DNA from: DATKQI01 sp035532755
GTDB taxonomy: Bacteria; Pseudomonadota; Alphaproteobacteria; Acetobacterales; Acetobacteraceae
Length of the DNA: 7,561 nucleotides
Assembly (NCBI GenBank): GCA_035532755.1
Contig: DATKQI010000129.1
Location: 1 to 7,561, forward strand
Direction of reading: 5' to 3'
The notes below the pieces were generated by a model that saw only the letters and a program-made list of their open reading frames with translations, searched no databases and was not told the DNA's origin. Numbering within the stretch: the first letter of the stretch is position 1; each line of letters begins with the position of its first letter. A program made the position numbers and the translations under genes. Of the stretch, positions 5,849-7,561 are shown in pieces.

Positions 5849-6751
5849 GTGGAACGACCTGGACCCACCCCGCCGCCTCGGGCAAGCCCGGCCACGCATC
5901 TCGCCGGCCTCGCCCCGTTCGGGTTCGTCCTGCTCTGGAGTTCCTCGTTCATCGCCGCGAAGACCGGGCTGCGGCACCTCTCGCCGCTGCTGTTCGTGGC
6001 CGTGCGCATGGCCTGCTGTGCGGCGGTGCTGGTCGCGGTCATGCTGCTGCTCCGCCGGTCCTGGCGGCCGCTCGGGCAATGGCGCTGGCTGCACTGCGCG
6101 GTTGCGGGCGCGCTGATGAACGGGGTGGGGCTGATGGGGCCGCATGTGGGGCTCACCCTCGTCGCGGCCGCCCCGCTCGCGCTCGTGCAGTCCCTCACCC
6201 CGCTGCTCACGGCCGCACTCGGCGTGCCGGTGCTGGGGGAACGGCTGCGCGGGCGGCAGTGGCTCGGGCTCGCGCTCGGCACGGCGGGGGTCGCGCTGGT
6301 GGTGGGGGCGGCGGCGGCGGGCAGCATCGCGCGGCTGGACGGGCTGCTGATGGGCGGGGTGGGCGTGCTCGGGCTGGTGGCCGGAACGCTGTATTTCGGC
6401 CGGTTCTGTCGTGGCGTGCCGCTGCTGGCGGGCGCCACCGCGCAGTTCCTGGCCGCCGCGGCGATCAGCGCGCTCGGCATGGGGCTGTTCGAAACCCCGC
6501 ATGCGGACTGGACCGGCAGCACGATCGCCGCCGTGGCGTGGAACACGCTCGTCGTCTCGCTCGGCGGGATGGGGCTGTATTTCTTCATGCTCGCGCGCGG
6601 CACCGCCGCACGGGCGACGGCGAATTTCTACCTCGTTCCCGGCACGGTCGCGGTGCTGGCCTGGGCGCTGCTGGGCGAACGGCTCAGCCCGCTCGCGATC
6701 GCGGGGTTCGTTGTGGCGGCGGCGGGCTGCCGGCTGGCGGGCCGGCCTTGA
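5849..6751 (+). CDS. EamA/DMT-family (drug/metabolite transporter) inner-membrane protein
   Basis: From the GTG at 5849 this gives a 300-aa integral membrane protein with about ten hydrophobic segments, the usual size and plan of EamA permeases, in which two five-helix EamA units face each other. The first unit starts with APFGFVLLWSSSFIAAKTG and ends with SLTPLLTAALGVPVLGERL. The second ends with the equivalent FYLVPGTVAVLAWALLGERL. The paired 'P…LGERL' ends are typical of the family. Such proteins export or import small metabolites such as amino acids; the sequence does not reveal the substrate. The upstream in-frame residues (from ATG 5717 or 5786) are polar, Pro-rich and unlike a DMT N-terminus, so I chose the shorter start; 5786 is the main alternative. 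The gene is divergent from the 195-aa gene and 69 bp upstream of the ICL/PEPM gene on the same strand. It is extremely GC-rich and rich in Ala, Gly and Leu. Confidence 0.88.
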   Translation: MERPGPTPPPRASPATHLAGLAPFGFVLLWSSSFIAAKTGLRHLSPLLFVAVRMACCAAVLVAVMLLLRRSWRPLGQWRWLHCAVAGALMNGVGLMGPHVGLTLVAAAPLALVQSLTPLLTAALGVPVLGERLRGRQWLGLALGTAGVALVVGAAAAGSIARLDGLLMGGVGVLGLVAGTLYFGRFCRGVPLLAGATAQFLAAAAISALGMGLFETPHADWTGSTIAAVAWNTLVVSLGGMGLYFFMLARGTAARATANFYLVPGTVAVLAWALLGERLSPLAIAGFVVAAAGCRLAGRP

Positions 6752-6791
6752 GGGCCGGAAATGGCGCGCGCGCCGGTGATTTCCGCGCCAT
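6742..6791 (+). other. Two inverted repeats between the EamA and ICL/PEPM genes
   Basis: The first hairpin, ccggcc/ggccgg (6742-6747 and 6753-6758), has a 5-base loop and overlaps the EamA stop codon. The second pairs atggcgcg (6761-6768) with cgcgccat (6784-6791) across 15 bases. Neither is followed by a run of T, so neither is a standard Rho-independent terminator. They may attenuate or stabilise a read-through transcript into the next gene, or be chance symmetry in GC-rich DNA. Confidence 0.35.
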
Positions 6792-6820
6792 GATGGCAGA
6801 CGGAAAAGGGAGCCAGACAC

Positions 6821-7561
6821 ATGCCATCCGACAAGGCCGAAGCCTTCGCCGCCCTGCACGCCCGCCCGGGCGCGTTCGTCATCCCCAACCCGTGGGATGC
6901 CGGCAGCGCGAAACTGCTCGCCTCCCTCGGGTTCGAGGCATTGGCGACCACATCCGCCGGCCTCGCCTTCGCGCTCGGCCGGCGGGACGGGGAAGCCGCG
7001 ATCGGCCGGGCGGAAACGCTCGCCAACGCGAAAGCCATCGTCGAAGCCACGAACCTTCCTGTTTCGGCCGATCTGGAAGACGGCTTCGGCCCGCACCCGA
7101 AGGATACGGCGGAGACGATCCGCGCGGCCGGCGCCGTGGGCCTCGTCGGCGGTTCGATCGAGGACACCACGGCCGATCCGGCCCGGCCGATCCATGATTT
7201 CAACCTGGCGGTGGAGCGTGTGGCCGCCGCCGTGGAAGCCGCCCGCGCACTGCCCTTCCGCTTCATGCTGACGGCGCGGGCCGAGAACTTCCTGCACGGC
7301 CGCCCGGACCTGGACGACACGATCCGCCGCCTGCAAGCCTTCGAGGCCGCGGGGGCGGACGTGCTGTACGCGCCGGGCCTGCCCGGCCTGGACGCGATCC
7401 GCACCGTCTGCGCCGCGGTGAACCGCCCGGTGAACGTGGTGGTGGGCCTCGGCACGCAGCGGTTCACGGTGGCCGAACTCGGGGCGGCGGGCGTGCGGCG
7501 CATCAGCGTCGGCTCCGCCTTCGCCCGCGCCGCCCTGGGTGGGCTGATGCGCGCCGCGCGC
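6821..7561 (+). CDS. Isocitrate lyase/phosphoenolpyruvate mutase superfamily protein (3' end outside window)
   Basis: The frame is open from the ATG at 6821 to the last base, giving 247 residues with no stop. Family members are usually about 255-285 aa, so only a short C-terminus is missing. The TIM-barrel motifs occur in order: FVIPNPWDAGSAK (19-31), TTSAGLAFALG (43-53), the Mg-binding region SADLEDGFG (82-90, with Asp84, Glu86 and Asp87), GGSIEDTT (110-117), LTARAENF (150-157) and GADVLYAPGL (178-187). The KKCGH-type loop that supplies the catalytic Cys in isocitrate and 2-methylisocitrate lyases is not seen; residues 110-124 occupy that region. This points to the broad subgroup that includes oxaloacetate decarboxylase-like enzymes and other C-C lyases acting on alpha-keto or hydroxy acids, not to true AceA or PrpB. 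The exact substrate cannot be read from the sequence. GGGAG at 6808-6812 lies 8 nt before the ATG. It is co-directional with the EamA gene. Confidence 0.9.
   Translation, partial: MPSDKAEAFAALHARPGAFVIPNPWDAGSAKLLASLGFEALATTSAGLAFALGRRDGEAAIGRAETLANAKAIVEATNLPVSADLEDGFGPHPKDTAETIRAAGAVGLVGGSIEDTTADPARPIHDFNLAVERVAAAVEAARALPFRFMLTARAENFLHGRPDLDDTIRRLQAFEAAGADVLYAPGLPGLDAIRTVCAAVNRPVNVVVGLGTQRFTVAELGAAGVRRISVGSAFARAALGGLMRAAR

Noticed and set aside
4651..7197. Very long plus-strand open frame (848 codons) crossing three genes
   Set aside because: It runs antisense to the DgdA-like and 195-aa genes and out of frame through EamA and ICL/PEPM. Its translation is Arg/Ala/Gly-rich with no family motif, a GC-rich shadow frame.
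5780..7336. Minus-strand open frame of 518 codons opposite EamA and ICL/PEPM
   Set aside because: The translation is low-complexity and Arg/Gly/Glu-rich, whereas the opposite strand encodes two clear protein families with good motifs and ribosome sites.

Overview
This is a GC-rich bacterial window, very probably from an alphaproteobacterium. An acetic-acid-bacterium relative (Acetobacteraceae/Rhodospirillales) is my best guess, based on base composition, gene content and a 'cgtca…ctccggcgaaagccggag'-type dispersed palindrome near the left edge. No rRNA, tRNA, CRISPR array, insertion sequence or phage gene is visible. The taxonomic placement is inference.

Layout: (1) 1-96 is a possible C-terminal scrap of an upstream gene. 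(2) 128-210 is a palindromic repeat of a dispersed intergenic type. (3) 241-726 (minus) is a DUF1203 protein with two CxxC motifs. (4) 993-3773 (plus) is a large modular sedolisin (S53, kumamolisin-like) endopeptidase. It has a propeptide, a catalytic domain with an intact Glu/Asp/Asp/Ser set, three tandem ASH/'choice-of-anchor D'-like beta-sandwich repeats and a 47-residue tail rich in Cys, Glu and Arg. (5) 3783-5105 (minus) is a class III PLP enzyme closely resembling 2,2-dialkylglycine decarboxylase. It converges on the protease gene with only 9 bp between the stop codons. (6) 5131-5718 (minus) is an unrecognised 195-aa protein 25 bp upstream of the PLP enzyme and probably co-transcribed with it. 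Its N-terminus carries a Gly-Cys…His arrangement reminiscent of the CheD/CNF1 deamidase fold. (7) 5849-6751 (plus) is an EamA/DMT-family transporter, divergent from the 195-aa gene. (8) 6821 to the window end (plus) is an isocitrate lyase/PEP mutase superfamily enzyme whose C-terminus is cut off by the window.

How the genes may work together: the only strong operon call is the 195-aa gene followed by the PLP enzyme. The EamA and ICL/PEPM genes are co-directional with a 69-bp gap containing inverted repeats, so co-transcription is possible but not certain. The rest looks like a mixed accessory/metabolic neighbourhood. The two items most worth following up are the modular sedolisin with its Cys-rich C-terminus and the possible CheD/CNF-like small protein paired with a dialkylglycine-decarboxylase-like enzyme. 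I see no complete new defence or mobile system here.
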